Positions 17,332 to 25,910 are shown, numbered from the stretch's first letter. The stretch: 45,962 nucleotides of DNA from Deltaproteobacteria bacterium (GCA_029262335.1 JAJCZQ010000024.1:1-45962); one strand, 5' to 3'. The notes: generated by a model not told the origin, from the letters alone. Numbers and translations are program-made.

Positions 17332-17655
17332 TCAGGAGCTGCTGCATTCTTCGCAGGTGCAGTTCTCCCGCAGATAATCAAAAGTATAGATGCCGGTATC
17401 GTGTTTGTCGTTCCAAAAGAACTTGACTGCATAATTCCCAACGTACTCTATCTTATCTGGTTTTACCGGCTGGCCTCCGGGATTAAGCGGAATTAACTTT
17501 TTAAAACGCGGCTTTTCCCCATGCCCCGTGCATTTTGCGCAGGGACACGCACTTCTTAAATCTTTGTAAAGATAGAGACTTTCGTGTCCGTCTTCCCAGG
17601 AAATTGCAAGTGTCGTATCGCTAAACTCTATAATATCTTTGATCTTGTAATTCAT
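17332..17655 (-). CDS. DUF971 domain protein
   Basis: Small cytoplasmic protein of about 107 residues of the DUF971 (GBBH-like N-terminal) family. It shows ISWEDGHESLYLYKDLRSAC with CPCAKC and a C-terminal YLRENCTCEEC. The CxxC pairs suggest metal or Fe-S binding; related domains occur alone next to Fe-S or respiratory genes. I start it at the ATG at 17655 (MNYKIKDII), where a GGAG lies 14 bases upstream. An in-frame ATG at 17697 would add 14 residues. The gene converges on the SIMPL gene with adjoining stops, and diverges from the sirtuin-like gene. Confidence 0.75.
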   Translation of the reverse strand: MNYKIKDIIEFSDTTLAISWEDGHESLYLYKDLRSACPCAKCTGHGEKPRFKKLIPLNPGGQPVKPDKIEYVGNYAVKFFWNDKHDTGIYTFDYLRENCTCEECSSS

Positions 17656-17741
17656 ATTAAAATTTATTACTCCGGAGCTAATATTAACCAAAGTCACAAT
17701 ATATTGATAAGTAAAATTTCTGACAGTATAATCAAATTTAC

Positions 17742-18500
17742 ATGGAAAAAGAAAAAGATGCCTTAACTTCGATCATCGAATGGCTGGAAGAATCAAGGGA
17801 AATAGTTTTTCTTACAGGCCCTGAGCTTATATTTGAATCAGGAATACCCGATGCTTCTGATCCGAGTTTTAACCCGGATGTCAGGCAGTTTAAAAACAAC
17901 ATCGAGACAAGGGAAGTTTACTGGGATAAGATCAGGGGATTTTACCCGGGTATTGCATCTGCTTCTCCCACTCCGGGCCACGAGGCTATCTACGAAATAA
18001 GCCTTCTTTCAAACGTAACATGTATTATGACCCAGAACGTAGACGGGCTTCACCAAAAAGCAGGCAATGAAAATGTACTTGAACTATACGCCTCCATTCA
18101 CTGGGTCACATGCCCCGATTGTGGTAAAGACCACACTATGAATGAGACCCTGGCCCAGCTCGAAAAAGGGAAAAAAATACCTGTATGCAGCGTATGCAGC
18201 GGCGATATGATGAAACCGCCCATCTCCTTTCCCGATCAGCCCCTTCCCCACTGGGAAATAAGGGAATCGTGGATGATGCTCCAGCGCTGCGACATGCTTG
18301 TAATAGTTGGCGCCAATCTGGATAATGAGCCGATCGCATCATTTCCTTTCCAGGTTATGAACAGGGAAGGCAAAGTAGCAATAATAAGCGAAGGCGAAAG
18401 CCCTGCCGATGAGTACGTAAACGCGGTTTTATATGGAAAAGCGAACCAGGTAATGCCCTATATTTCGGAGCAGCTGAAAAAACTTACCCCCATTTCTTAA
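17742..18500 (+). CDS. Sirtuin (Sir2)-family protein with degenerate active site
   Basis: A 252-residue Sir2-fold protein. The zinc ribbon is intact (Cys124, 127, 149, 152) and TQNVDGLHQKAG (96-107) is well kept. However, the NAD loop normally GAGxSxxSGIPDFR reads GPELIFESGIPDASD (26-40), and the catalytic His of the family's HG motif is Tyr116 in ELYAS. The usual VGTSxxVxP near the C-terminus reads VGANLDNEP. Classical NAD-dependent deacylation is therefore unlikely. It may bind NAD or ADP-ribose, have an altered activity, or act structurally. It precedes the double-ThyX gene by 92 bases on the same strand. The reading frame is clean with no sign of decay, so it looks like selected divergence. 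Confidence 0.8.
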   Translation: MEKEKDALTSIIEWLEESREIVFLTGPELIFESGIPDASDPSFNPDVRQFKNNIETREVYWDKIRGFYPGIASASPTPGHEAIYEISLLSNVTCIMTQNVDGLHQKAGNENVLELYASIHWVTCPDCGKDHTMNETLAQLEKGKKIPVCSVCSGDMMKPPISFPDQPLPHWEIRESWMMLQRCDMLVIVGANLDNEPIASFPFQVMNREGKVAIISEGESPADEYVNAVLYGKANQVMPYISEQLKKLTPIS

Positions 18501-18592
18501 ACTGATATTTTTTTGTTCCTTTATATCATTTATAATATTTGGAAAACCTTGTTTAAGACGCACTTCTAACGAGACTAAATTCAGGGGTTAAT

Positions 18593-20062
18593 ATGTCTGA
18601 TACCGAACAGCTTTCATCAAATGACTTAGAAAAATATGTTTCAAATACCGAAAGGGACATCTACACGGTTAGCAACATTCCGGAAGAAGTAATTGCGGTA
18701 ATCTTTGCCTATGTGAGCAGAAGCCCAAAAAGCTTCCGTGACAATATTGGTGTTGTTATAGACGAAGAACAGCTGGGCCAGGAAAGGGCAAGTAAATTCC
18801 ATGAAAAATGGGTCCTTAACTACGGCCATGCGTCTGTTGCAGAACATGCAGCGGTTCACATGGGGATTGAAAATGTATCACGCCTTTTTTCATCCGTACT
18901 CGAACTATCGAATGAATACCTTTCCTTTACTGAATACTCCCAGAGATACCAAAAACCTGTAAAAGGTGATTTTTATATCCCGGCCGAGTTAAACGGACAT
19001 CCGGAACTAAAAGCAGAATTCGAGGATATATGTAATAAGCAATACGATATATATACACAGTTAAATGATAAATTATTCGAATTTTTGAAAGAAACCGTTC
19101 CAACGCCGGATGGCATGGAAGAACGTATTCATCACAGGGCCCTTGAAAAAGTGGCATTCGAAGATGCAAGATATGCACTAAACCTCGCAACAACAACAAA
19201 TCTTGGCATGACGGGCAATGCAAGAGCAATTGAAGACAGTCTCTCTGTAATGCTTTCAAGCAGGTATGCCGAGGTAAGGAACAGGGCCGGCGAAATCAAG
19301 GAAGAGGTTAAGTTTTCGGTACCTACTTTAATAAAATACGCTAATGAAAATGATTTTATTGTAAGCGCCAGAAAAGCTAATGAAGAGCTTGGTAAAAAAT
19401 ATTCAAACAATATGAACAAAGAGATCGAAGGCTGCGAGGTAAATATTATTAAGGGGCCTGAAGTAAGTGAAGACCAGGCACTTAGAAATATTTTATCTTC
19501 AATCCTGTTTGAACACTCTGACCTCTCTTACAATGAAGCAGCATGGGAAATTAACGGGAAATCGTTAGAAGAACTTCTTCCGTTATTTAAAAATACGGTT
19601 GAAAACATACGAAAATATGACAATCCCTTAAATGTTTTTAAACTGGTTAAATATGAAGCCGAGTTTGTAATCAGCGAAGCATGCTGGCACCAGCTCCTTC
19701 GCCACAGAAAAGTTGAATGGTTATACAAGGAGCCTTCCATAACAAACGGTATAACAGTACCCCCGAACATTACTGACTCAGGTACTGCCGGACTCTTATC
19801 ACAGGTCATAAAACTGAGTGAAGATTATTACAATGAACTTATTGAACAGGGCCTTGAAACACCCGCAAGCTATATCGTTACCAATGCACACAACAGGAGA
19901 TTAATTGGCAAATTTGACCTTTGGGAACTCTATCATCTCATTAACCTCAGAATGTCTGAGGGGGCGCAGTGGGACATAAAAAACGTAACAACAATACTTG
20001 CAGATATGATTTCGGCATTTCATCCCAACCTTGTCAGGCCGGGGCTGGAAAGAATAAAATAG
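18593..20062 (+). CDS. thyX: Double-length ThyX-family protein (tandem thymidylate-synthase-like domains)
   Basis: A 489-residue protein made of two ThyX-like halves; flavin-dependent thymidylate synthases are normally 220-270 residues. The first half has GHASVAEH (78-85), SFTEYSQRY (111-119) and the distal TGNARAIEDSLSVMLSSRYA, but lacks the RHR triad. The second half has HQLLRHRKVEW with RHR (370-372), NAHNRRLIGKF and LRMSEGAQWDI, but lacks the Ser-x-Arg-Tyr-Ser that normally follows RHR. The ThyX signature is thus split between the halves, and one composite site could form if they pack like a dimer. True thymidylate synthesis is plausible but unproven. It follows the sirtuin-like gene and precedes a small zinc-ribbon gene. 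Confidence 0.82.
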   Translation: MSDTEQLSSNDLEKYVSNTERDIYTVSNIPEEVIAVIFAYVSRSPKSFRDNIGVVIDEEQLGQERASKFHEKWVLNYGHASVAEHAAVHMGIENVSRLFSSVLELSNEYLSFTEYSQRYQKPVKGDFYIPAELNGHPELKAEFEDICNKQYDIYTQLNDKLFEFLKETVPTPDGMEERIHHRALEKVAFEDARYALNLATTTNLGMTGNARAIEDSLSVMLSSRYAEVRNRAGEIKEEVKFSVPTLIKYANENDFIVSARKANEELGKKYSNNMNKEIEGCEVNIIKGPEVSEDQALRNILSSILFEHSDLSYNEAAWEINGKSLEELLPLFKNTVENIRKYDNPLNVFKLVKYEAEFVISEACWHQLLRHRKVEWLYKEPSITNGITVPPNITDSGTAGLLSQVIKLSEDYYNELIEQGLETPASYIVTNAHNRRLIGKFDLWELYHLINLRMSEGAQWDIKNVTTILADMISAFHPNLVRPGLERIK

Positions 20063-20090
20063 TAAGAATATATTTTTTACAGGGTTTAAT

Positions 20091-20273
20091 ATGAACCTCA
20101 CAAAATGTGAAGAATGCGGATATGAAATTACGGTAAAATCTAATACCTGCATCAACTGCGGGGAAAAGATTGGAAAACTGAAACCCGGTAAAATAAAGAT
20201 CTTTTTAAGGGGTATCATTTATCTTTTAATTGCAGCATATGTTCTTATGACAGCTTTCAAAATTATAAAATAG
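20091..20273 (+). CDS. Small zinc-ribbon membrane protein
   Basis: A 60-residue protein with an N-terminal zinc ribbon (CEECG, then CINCG, about 17 residues apart) and one C-terminal membrane helix (about residues 38-57), ending in Lys. It lies 28 bases after the ThyX-like gene and 10 bases before the pentapeptide-repeat gene, so it is probably co-transcribed. The function is unknown; zinc-ribbon plus single-helix proteins often act as membrane adaptors. Intact metal ligands and tight spacing support its being real despite its size. Confidence 0.7.
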   Translation: MNLTKCEECGYEITVKSNTCINCGEKIGKLKPGKIKIFLRGIIYLLIAAYVLMTAFKIIK

Positions 20274-20283
20274 GTACTACATT

Positions 20284-20784
20284 ATGGCTAATTCTGAGCA
20301 CGTAAAAAAAATTAAGGAAGGACTTGAAAGCTGGAACAGCTGGAGGGAGTCTGATACGAAGGCCGATCCCGACCTCGGCTGGGCAAGCCTTAACGGTTCG
20401 GAACTGGAGACAGTTAATCTCGAAAATGCCAATCTTAAACTCGCATTTTTAAAAGACTCAAGGCTTAAAAATGCAAACTTCCAGGGTGCTTCACTTTACG
20501 GTACAAACCTTCAAAACTCCGATCTTGAAAGTGCTAACATGGAAAACGCAAACCTTGAAGGGGCACATCTTATTAACGCAAACCTCACAAATGCAAATCT
20601 AAAAAACACAAATCTTAAACTTGCCAACTTTGATAAGGCAAACCTGGACGGTGCTAATTTTTCAAACGCCCGAAAACTAAGGGTACACCAGCTGCTTAGG
20701 GTAAAATCAATAAAAAATACAAAGCTTGACCCGTCTCTTCTGGATGAGCTTAAGACTTCGGCACCACACCTTTTTGAAGACTAA
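20284..20784 (+). CDS. Pentapeptide-repeat protein
   Basis: A 166-residue protein whose residues 35-130 are tandem A(N/D)Lxx pentapeptides (for example ANLKLA, ANFQGA, ANMENA, ANLEGA, ANLTNA). These fold into a right-handed quadrilateral beta helix. A charged helical N-terminus and a short helical C-terminus cap it. Some members mimic DNA and inhibit gyrase; most have no known role. There is no signal peptide, so it is probably cytoplasmic. The xseA start is only 4 bases after its stop, so translation of the two is likely coupled. Confidence 0.85.
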   Translation: MANSEHVKKIKEGLESWNSWRESDTKADPDLGWASLNGSELETVNLENANLKLAFLKDSRLKNANFQGASLYGTNLQNSDLESANMENANLEGAHLINANLTNANLKNTNLKLANFDKANLDGANFSNARKLRVHQLLRVKSIKNTKLDPSLLDELKTSAPHLFED

Positions 20785-20788
20785 TTAA

Positions 20789-21958
20789 ATGGAAAACTTT
20801 CCTTCCTTCAAAGACCTCATAAGCGGAAACATCTACAAAGTTAGTCAGCTCAATGCCAAAATAAAGGGCATTATCGAAAGCGAACTGGGAAGTGACTATA
20901 TCTGGCTCGAGGGAGAAGTTTCAAACTTCAGGGGCAACTACTCAAGCGGCCACTGGTATTTCACAATTAAAGACGAAAACAGCCAGGTATCTGCCGTCTG
21001 CTTTAAATGGGCAAATCAGCACATTAAATTTATCCCCGAAGATGGAAAAGAATTGGTATGCTGCGGCCAGGTTAATGTTTATGAGAAACAGGGCACATAC
21101 CAGTTAAACATCAGGTATATCGAACCAAAGGGCAAAGGGGCGCAGGCTGTAGCACTTGAGCAGTTAAAAGAAAAGCTCCAGAAAGAGGGACTATTCGCAA
21201 TAGAAAAAAAACGGCCCCTTCCATTTCTTGCAGGAAAGATAGGAATTGCAACATCACCAACCGGGGCTGCCGTTAAAGACATAATAAAAGTAATTGGTAG
21301 AAGATTTGATAATACTGAAATAATAATTTCTCCCACAAGGGTACAGGGAGATGAAGCACCCAAAGAAATTGTACGGGCACTTGACCGTCTTTACAGTATT
21401 TCAGACCTTGATCTGATAATACTTGCTCGTGGGGGCGGATCTGCTGAGGACCTGTGGGTATTTAACGAAGAAATCCTTGCAAGAAAAATAAGTGAATCGC
21501 CTGTTCCGTTAATTTCAGCAGTAGGCCATGAAATAGATGTTACGATCTCTGACCTTGTGGCTGACGTCAGGGCAGCTACGCCCTCAATGGCAGCAGAGAT
21601 TGCAGTCCGTGAGAAAGAAGAACTGGTATCACAGTTAAATACTCTTGCCCAAAGGGTCAACAACTCTTTGTTAAACAGATTTTCACTTCTACAAAGTGAG
21701 CTTGACAGACTACAGGACAGGATTGTATGGTCACTTCGCTCAACACTTGAAAAAGGCTCATCTGAGCTTTCAATCCTTGCCGGGAAACTGGACAGCCTTA
21801 GCCCCCTTAAAGTACTTAGCAGGGGATACAGCATCGTGTATGACAAGAACGGAAAAAAAGTGATAAAGAGTGCTGACAAACTAAAAAAGGGTAGCAATAT
21901 ACAGGTTAGGTTTGAAAGAGGCCGCGCTATATGTACTGTCGATGAAACAGATGTTTAG
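20789..21958 (+). CDS. xseA: Exodeoxyribonuclease VII large subunit
   Basis: Large subunit of the single-strand-specific exonuclease VII. The 389 residues comprise an N-terminal OB fold (about 15-110, with YIWLEGEVSNFRGNYSSGHW), the catalytic domain (GIATSPTGAAVKDI, LARGGGSAEDLW, PVISAVGHEIDVT-like stretch and DVRAATPSMAAEIAV), a coiled-coil middle, and the C-terminal SPLKVLSRGYSIVY. It is somewhat shorter than the E. coli protein, mainly in the coiled coil. xseB, the small subunit, is not adjacent. The stop codon overlaps that of the convergent AMP-binding gene within the tetranucleotide TTAG. Confidence 0.94.
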   Translation: MENFPSFKDLISGNIYKVSQLNAKIKGIIESELGSDYIWLEGEVSNFRGNYSSGHWYFTIKDENSQVSAVCFKWANQHIKFIPEDGKELVCCGQVNVYEKQGTYQLNIRYIEPKGKGAQAVALEQLKEKLQKEGLFAIEKKRPLPFLAGKIGIATSPTGAAVKDIIKVIGRRFDNTEIIISPTRVQGDEAPKEIVRALDRLYSISDLDLIILARGGGSAEDLWVFNEEILARKISESPVPLISAVGHEIDVTISDLVADVRAATPSMAAEIAVREKEELVSQLNTLAQRVNNSLLNRFSLLQSELDRLQDRIVWSLRSTLEKGSSELSILAGKLDSLSPLKVLSRGYSIVYDKNGKKVIKSADKLKKGSNIQVRFERGRAICTVDETDV

Positions 21959-22959
21959 GAACTGAGTGAAGCAAGTTCCGGCAGTTCAATAACGGATATA
22001 CCTGAACCGACAAAAGCATTCTTTACATTATTGGCAGGCTCGGAATCTGTAATCACATATTTAAGTCTTCCTCCGAAGGACTTCTTTAAAGCGTGCGTGC
22101 CGTTTGTCTTTGACAGATGATCTACCGATCTTTCCATGCCATCACTTGTAAGAAACATCACCGTTGGCATTACTTCCAGCACATCACTGAAAAAATCCTT
22201 CTTGTTTTCTGCTATTGCAGCAATACTGCCAATAAAAATTGTGAAATAGTTTACAAGTTTTGAAAATGAGTTGGAAGAAGTCAGATAGGAATATGACTGG
22301 TCATCAGCAGTAACAAACCTCATCTTCTTATATGCATGCTGCAGAAGATCAAGAAACACTTCCTGGGTAAGGACTTTGTTCTTTGGTTTTTCCCCGCTAA
22401 AATCATAAAAACTGATAGCTGCAGTATCCGGCTCAACACTTTCGTTAAATTCTTTCAGTTCATCTTTTAATTTCTTGGCTTTCATGAATCCAAACTTTAC
22501 AAGGCTCTTATAATTTACAATCTTGTCTTCAATCTTGGATTTGTAATCAGAAAGAACAAATATTTTTTTAATGCCTCTTTTGGATACCAGCTTTTTTTCA
22601 GTCTTTGCCAGTACTTCTTCATCCTCTATGAATACATACTTGATTTTTTCCTTCTTTAGAATGTATTCAAGGTCACTCATTTCAAATTCAGTGGAGAGAG
22701 GCACAGTACATCCACCGAGCAAATAAACTGACAGCTCCACGTTCAGGCATTCAAGGCTGTTTGAAGATATAACCAGTACCCTGTCCCCTTTTTCAAAACC
22801 AAAATCCATAAGAAAAGAAGATATACTTCTGACCTCTGTCTGAAAATCGAGCCAGGTTATCTGTTTCCAGCTCCATCCGTCTCTTTTTTGAAAGAGCAGT
22901 TTGGACTTGTTCTCTTTAATTTGTTTTTCAAATAGGTCATAAAACCTTGTTTCAGGCAT
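21955..22959 (-). CDS. Truncated, degenerate AMP-binding (acyl-CoA synthetase-like) protein
   Basis: A 334-residue protein resembling the N-terminal half of long-chain acyl-CoA synthetases: FYDLFEKQIKENKSKLLFQ, WSWKQITWLDFQTEVRSIS, FEKGDRVLVISSNSLE and LGGCTVPL are typical. The ATP-gripping loop (normally Y-T/S-SGTTGxPKG) is replaced by FYDFSGEKPKNKVLT. The chain stops before the Y-G-x-T-E motif, the hinge Asp and the C-terminal lid. Adenylate formation is therefore not expected. The reading frame is long and uninterrupted, so it may be a retained non-catalytic protein; a gene cut at its 3' end is the alternative. It ends inside the stop of xseA. Confidence 0.7.
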   Translation of the reverse strand: MPETRFYDLFEKQIKENKSKLLFQKRDGWSWKQITWLDFQTEVRSISSFLMDFGFEKGDRVLVISSNSLECLNVELSVYLLGGCTVPLSTEFEMSDLEYILKKEKIKYVFIEDEEVLAKTEKKLVSKRGIKKIFVLSDYKSKIEDKIVNYKSLVKFGFMKAKKLKDELKEFNESVEPDTAAISFYDFSGEKPKNKVLTQEVFLDLLQHAYKKMRFVTADDQSYSYLTSSNSFSKLVNYFTIFIGSIAAIAENKKDFFSDVLEVMPTVMFLTSDGMERSVDHLSKTNGTHALKKSFGGRLKYVITDSEPANNVKNAFVGSGISVIELPELASLSS

Positions 22960-23037
22960 AATTACTCCACGTAATAGGTTATAAATTTTTTCAGAATCAT
23001 TTAATATACTACAACATTATTGTTTTAATAGATCAAA

Positions 23038-24387
23038 ATGAACAGAAAACTGGATAAATTTGAGGGCAGTAATTTTAATGCTGCAGTCTCTATAATAAAA
23101 ACCCTCCGGGATAGCGGCCACAAAGCCTTTCTCGTAGGAGGCTGCGTAAGGGATGCCCTGCTTGGTTTAGAGCCAAAAGAATACGATATAACTACAAGTG
23201 CCCTCCCGGACGACGTACAGCGCTTATTTAAAAGAAATGTGCCTATAGGTGAAAGCTTTGGCGTAATCCTGGTACTTATAGATGATATGCAGTTTGAAGT
23301 AGCGACGTTCAGGCAGGAAAGTGATTATTCAGACGGCAGGCACCCCGGGGACGTAAACTATACTAACAGTGAAGTGGAAGATGTAATTAGAAGGGACTTC
23401 ACAATAAACGGCATGCTATATGACCCGATTGAAGGACAGCTCCTTGACCATGTAACCGGTCAGGATGATCTTGCAAACGGAATCGTAAAGACCATAGGCA
23501 ACGCCGCCGAGAGGTTTAACGAAGACAAACTGAGGATGATAAGGGCAGTAAGATTTACCTCGAGGTTTGGATTTAAAATGGATGTTGAGACATTTAACGC
23601 TATAAGTGAAAACTGTGCTTTAATCGAAAGTGTAAGTAAGGAAAGAATAAGGGACGAGATTGTAAAAATTATTACCCAGAATAACCCGGGTAACGGAATT
23701 AAACTGCTCAGTGAAACAGGACTGCTAAAAGTGGTACTTCCCGATGTACATACCATGATAGGTGTTGAACAGCCGCCGCAGTTTCATCCCGAGGGCGACG
23801 TATTTGTTCATACTTGCCTTGTGCTTGATAAACTGCATGAGAATACCGGAGGCATATACTCCCCGGAGCTTGCAATGGGAGCACTGCTGCATGATGTCGG
23901 CAAACCGCCAACATTTGAGGTCTCTGACAGAATACGTTTTAACGGCCATGACAGGGTTGGGGCCGGTATGGCTAAAGGGATATGCAGGAATTTAAAATTT
24001 TCAAAAAAGCAGATTGAAAGAATCGTTTCACTTATCAGGGAACATTTAAAATTTAAAGATGTAAGGAATATGAGACAGAGTACTCTTAAGAGATTTCTTG
24101 CCACACCTTATATTGAAGAGCATCTTGAAATGCACCTTGCTGACTGCCAGGCAAGCCACGGGATGACAGAAATCTATGAGTACCTGAAAGACAAGCTCGA
24201 AAATATGGAAGAAACTGAAATAAAACCCCGGCCGCTTGTCACGGGTATTGACCTGATCGGCCTTGGGTATAAACCGGGACCTTTATTTAAAACAATACTG
24301 GATAAAATAGAAGAGCAGCAGCTTGAAGGGATTGTATCAAACAGGGAAGATGCGCTGGATTTTATAAAAAGGAATTTCAGTCATTAA
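23038..24387 (+). CDS. cca: CCA tRNA nucleotidyltransferase with HD domain
   Basis: Class II nucleotidyltransferase that adds or repairs the 3' CCA of tRNAs, 449 residues. The head has FLVGGCVRDALLG (31-43), then E48-Y-D50 where the family usually has DxD, the RRDFTINGMLYDP motif, and EDKLRMIRAVRFTSRFGF for base selection. The C-terminal half is an HD phosphohydrolase domain (HTCLVLDKLH, ALLHDVGK, FNGHDRVG), common in bacterial CCA enzymes and able to remove 2',3' phosphates. A poly(A) polymerase cannot be fully ruled out. The encoded tRNA-Gln at 33569 already carries CCA. Its 3' end overlaps the convergent lipoprotein gene by 11 bases. Confidence 0.88.
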   Translation: MNRKLDKFEGSNFNAAVSIIKTLRDSGHKAFLVGGCVRDALLGLEPKEYDITTSALPDDVQRLFKRNVPIGESFGVILVLIDDMQFEVATFRQESDYSDGRHPGDVNYTNSEVEDVIRRDFTINGMLYDPIEGQLLDHVTGQDDLANGIVKTIGNAAERFNEDKLRMIRAVRFTSRFGFKMDVETFNAISENCALIESVSKERIRDEIVKIITQNNPGNGIKLLSETGLLKVVLPDVHTMIGVEQPPQFHPEGDVFVHTCLVLDKLHENTGGIYSPELAMGALLHDVGKPPTFEVSDRIRFNGHDRVGAGMAKGICRNLKFSKKQIERIVSLIREHLKFKDVRNMRQSTLKRFLATPYIEEHLEMHLADCQASHGMTEIYEYLKDKLENMEETEIKPRPLVTGIDLIGLGYKPGPLFKTILDKIEEQQLEGIVSNREDALDFIKRNFSH

Positions 24388-24814
24388 AGATTTCAGAATT
24401 AAAATCAGACTTCATCAGCCAGGTTTTACCCGGTTTGATCCATGTATCAGTGATTACAGCGGTTTTCTCTGCAACTGAAGGAAACTTGTAGTAGGTAACA
24501 ACTACCCTGACGGTAGTTGGCATTTCCTCGTCTTCCGGGTCAATTATCACAAGTTCCTTTAATTCATAACTTGTAATATTCAAATCGTCTTCTACCCTGA
24601 AAGCGACCTCGTCAAACTTTGGAATATCGGTTGGGTACACAAGGGTTGCTGCTTTGTCATAATATTTCCACTGAAGAAATTTATAAAACCTGTCTGCTGA
24701 ATATAACGGGTTGTCCTGATCGTCATTACCCACAAGGTCTTTGGCAATACAACCGCTGAACAGGACCGTAAAGGTCAATAAAATAAGTAGTGGTATATTA
24801 AGTTTTTTACGCAT
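24377..24814 (-). CDS. Small NTF2-like lipoprotein, function unknown
   Basis: A 145-residue predicted lipoprotein: a basic start, a hydrophobic helix, then lipobox LFSGC near residue 22. The mature domain starts with a helix (ADRFYKFLQWKYYDKAATLV) and continues in beta strands (TTVRVVVTYYKF, KTAVITDTWIKPGKTWLM), the pattern of NTF2-like/DUF4440-type cone folds. No catalytic residues stand out. It lies downstream of the ATP synthase genes but is separated from them by a terminator, so it is probably transcribed on its own. Confidence 0.65.
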   Translation of the reverse strand: MRKKLNIPLLILLTFTVLFSGCIAKDLVGNDDQDNPLYSADRFYKFLQWKYYDKAATLVYPTDIPKFDEVAFRVEDDLNITSYELKELVIIDPEDEEMPTTVRVVVTYYKFPSVAEKTAVITDTWIKPGKTWLMKSDFNSEIFND

Positions 24815-24834
24815 AAAAAGAAATATAACTAAAA

Positions 24835-24857
24835 GGAGGGAGTTTTACACTCCCTCC
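24835..24857 (-). terminator. Rho-independent terminator after atpE
   Basis: GGAGGGAGT (24835-24843) and ACTCCCTCC (24849-24857) form a 9-base-pair stem with a 5-base loop. Read on the minus strand, the stem is followed by TTTTAGTTAT, giving a U-rich tail nine bases after the atpE stop. It ends the hemL-atp transcript. Confidence 0.85.
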
Positions 24858-24865
24858 GGGTTTAG

Positions 24866-25189
24866 TTAGATCTTTCCTTGTAGTAAAAACGCAATTAAAA
24901 GGGCATAGATAACAAGAGATTCTATAAGAGCAAGACCAATAATCATCGGTGTTTGAATCGTTGAAGCTGCTCCTGGGTTTCTAGCGATACCGGTAAGTGC
25001 TGCTGCTGTAGCACGTCCCTGACCTAACCCTGCAACTCCCGCTGCAATACCAATACCAAGTCCTGCACCAAGCCCTATTCCAAGCTTAGCAAGATCTCCT
25101 GTACCTTCACCAGCTGCAAATGCATCAGGAACAAATGCTCCTATTGTTGCTGCAACCACTAATGCGAATAGTGAAAATAACCTCTTCAT
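24866..25189 (-). CDS. atpE: ATP synthase Fo subunit c
   Basis: The proton- or sodium-carrying c subunit of the ATP synthase ring. Starting at the ATG at 25189, which follows AAGGAGG, it has 107 residues; the open frame extends further upstream but lacks a ribosome site. Residues 1-26 look like a signal peptide (hydrophobic, ending FVPDAFAA), unusual for most c subunits (70-90 residues). Then come two membrane helices with the loop ARNPGA. The ion-binding carboxylate is Glu90 in LIESLVIY; Gln57, Ser91 and Tyr95, which help bind sodium in some c rings, are also present. It follows atpB by 31 bases and is followed by a terminator; atpF and the F1 genes are elsewhere. Confidence 0.93.
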   Translation of the reverse strand: MKRLFSLFALVVAATIGAFVPDAFAAGEGTGDLAKLGIGLGAGLGIGIAAGVAGLGQGRATAAALTGIARNPGAASTIQTPMIIGLALIESLVIYALLIAFLLQGKI

Positions 25190-25220
25190 TGAAGGCCTCC
25201 TTAGATCTGAGTGTTTATTC

Positions 25221-25910
25221 TTAATGTGAATGTGCTTCTGCAAGCGCAATATATATAGCCGATAGCACGGTAAAAATAAATGCCTGTAAAAAAGAAACAA
25301 AAATTCCAAGCCCTACAAAAATTGCTGGCAATATTATGTGAAGAAGATTCGTAAATACGCCAAGTACCATATGGTCACCGGTAATATTCATAAACAGCCT
25401 GAGAGATAGTGATAATGGTCTTACAAGGTGACTTATGACTTCAATAATAATCATAAGCGGAGCCAGAAATAATACAGGCCCTGCAAAATGTTTTAAATAT
25501 CCAATTCCATGTTCTTTAAAACCGTAGTAGTTATATGCGACAAAAATTATTATTCCGAATGCCAGTGTTGTGTTTAAACTACCTGTGGGGGGAAGAAACC
25601 CCGGGACAATACCAAGCAGGTTTAAAAACAGTATAAAAAAGAATGAACCTGCAAGTAGCGGGAAATATTTTATTGCCTTTTCCCTTGACCCGAAAATATT
25701 TTCGAATATATCAAATAGAAAATCCAGACCTATAATCTGGAAAAAATTATTAAATGATACATTTGAATCCGGAACAACAGCACCATCGCTTGCAAACTTG
25801 CCGCGAAGTACCAAACCTAATGCCGTAAGCATCATCAGTACAAGTACTGCTCCCAGCATATGATCATGTTCAAGCATGTTTATTAATGTAAACCAACTAA
25901 AATGATCCAT
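25221..25910 (-). CDS. atpB: ATP synthase Fo subunit a
   Basis: Stator a subunit that forms the ion half-channels against the c ring, 229 residues in the inner membrane. The essential Arg is in [12 protein letters not shown], with the usual helix before it ([10 protein letters not shown]), and the C-terminal helix has [17 protein letters not shown]. Five to six membrane segments are visible. The N-terminus is short, starting MDHFSWF. The gene overlaps the end of the atpI-like gene by 14 bases, so translation is probably coupled. Confidence 0.94.
   Translation of the reverse strand: MDHFSWFTLINMLEHDHMLGAVLVLMMLTALGLVLRGKFASDGAVVPDSNVSFNNFFQIIGLDFLFDIFENIFGSREKAIKYFPLLAGSFFFILFLNLLGIVPGFLPPTGSLNTTLAFGIIIFVAYNYYGFKEHGIGYLKHFAGPVLFLAPLMIIIEVISHLVRPLSLSLRLFMNITGDHMVLGVFTNLLHIILPAIFVGLGIFVSFLQAFIFTVLSAIYIALAEAHSH

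Noticed and set aside
20400-20680. Short tandem DNA repeats as a possible CRISPR array
   Set aside because: They are the codons of a pentapeptide-repeat protein: repeats every 15 bases, in frame, with no spacers.
23181-23190. Inactive CCA enzyme because DxD reads EYD
   Set aside because: Glu for the first Asp is conservative and all other motifs are intact, so loss of activity is not supported.
25190-25309. Longer atpE start at 25309
   Set aside because: The added 40 residues are not c-subunit-like, overlap atpB, and lack a ribosome site; the ATG at 25189 has AAGGAGG.
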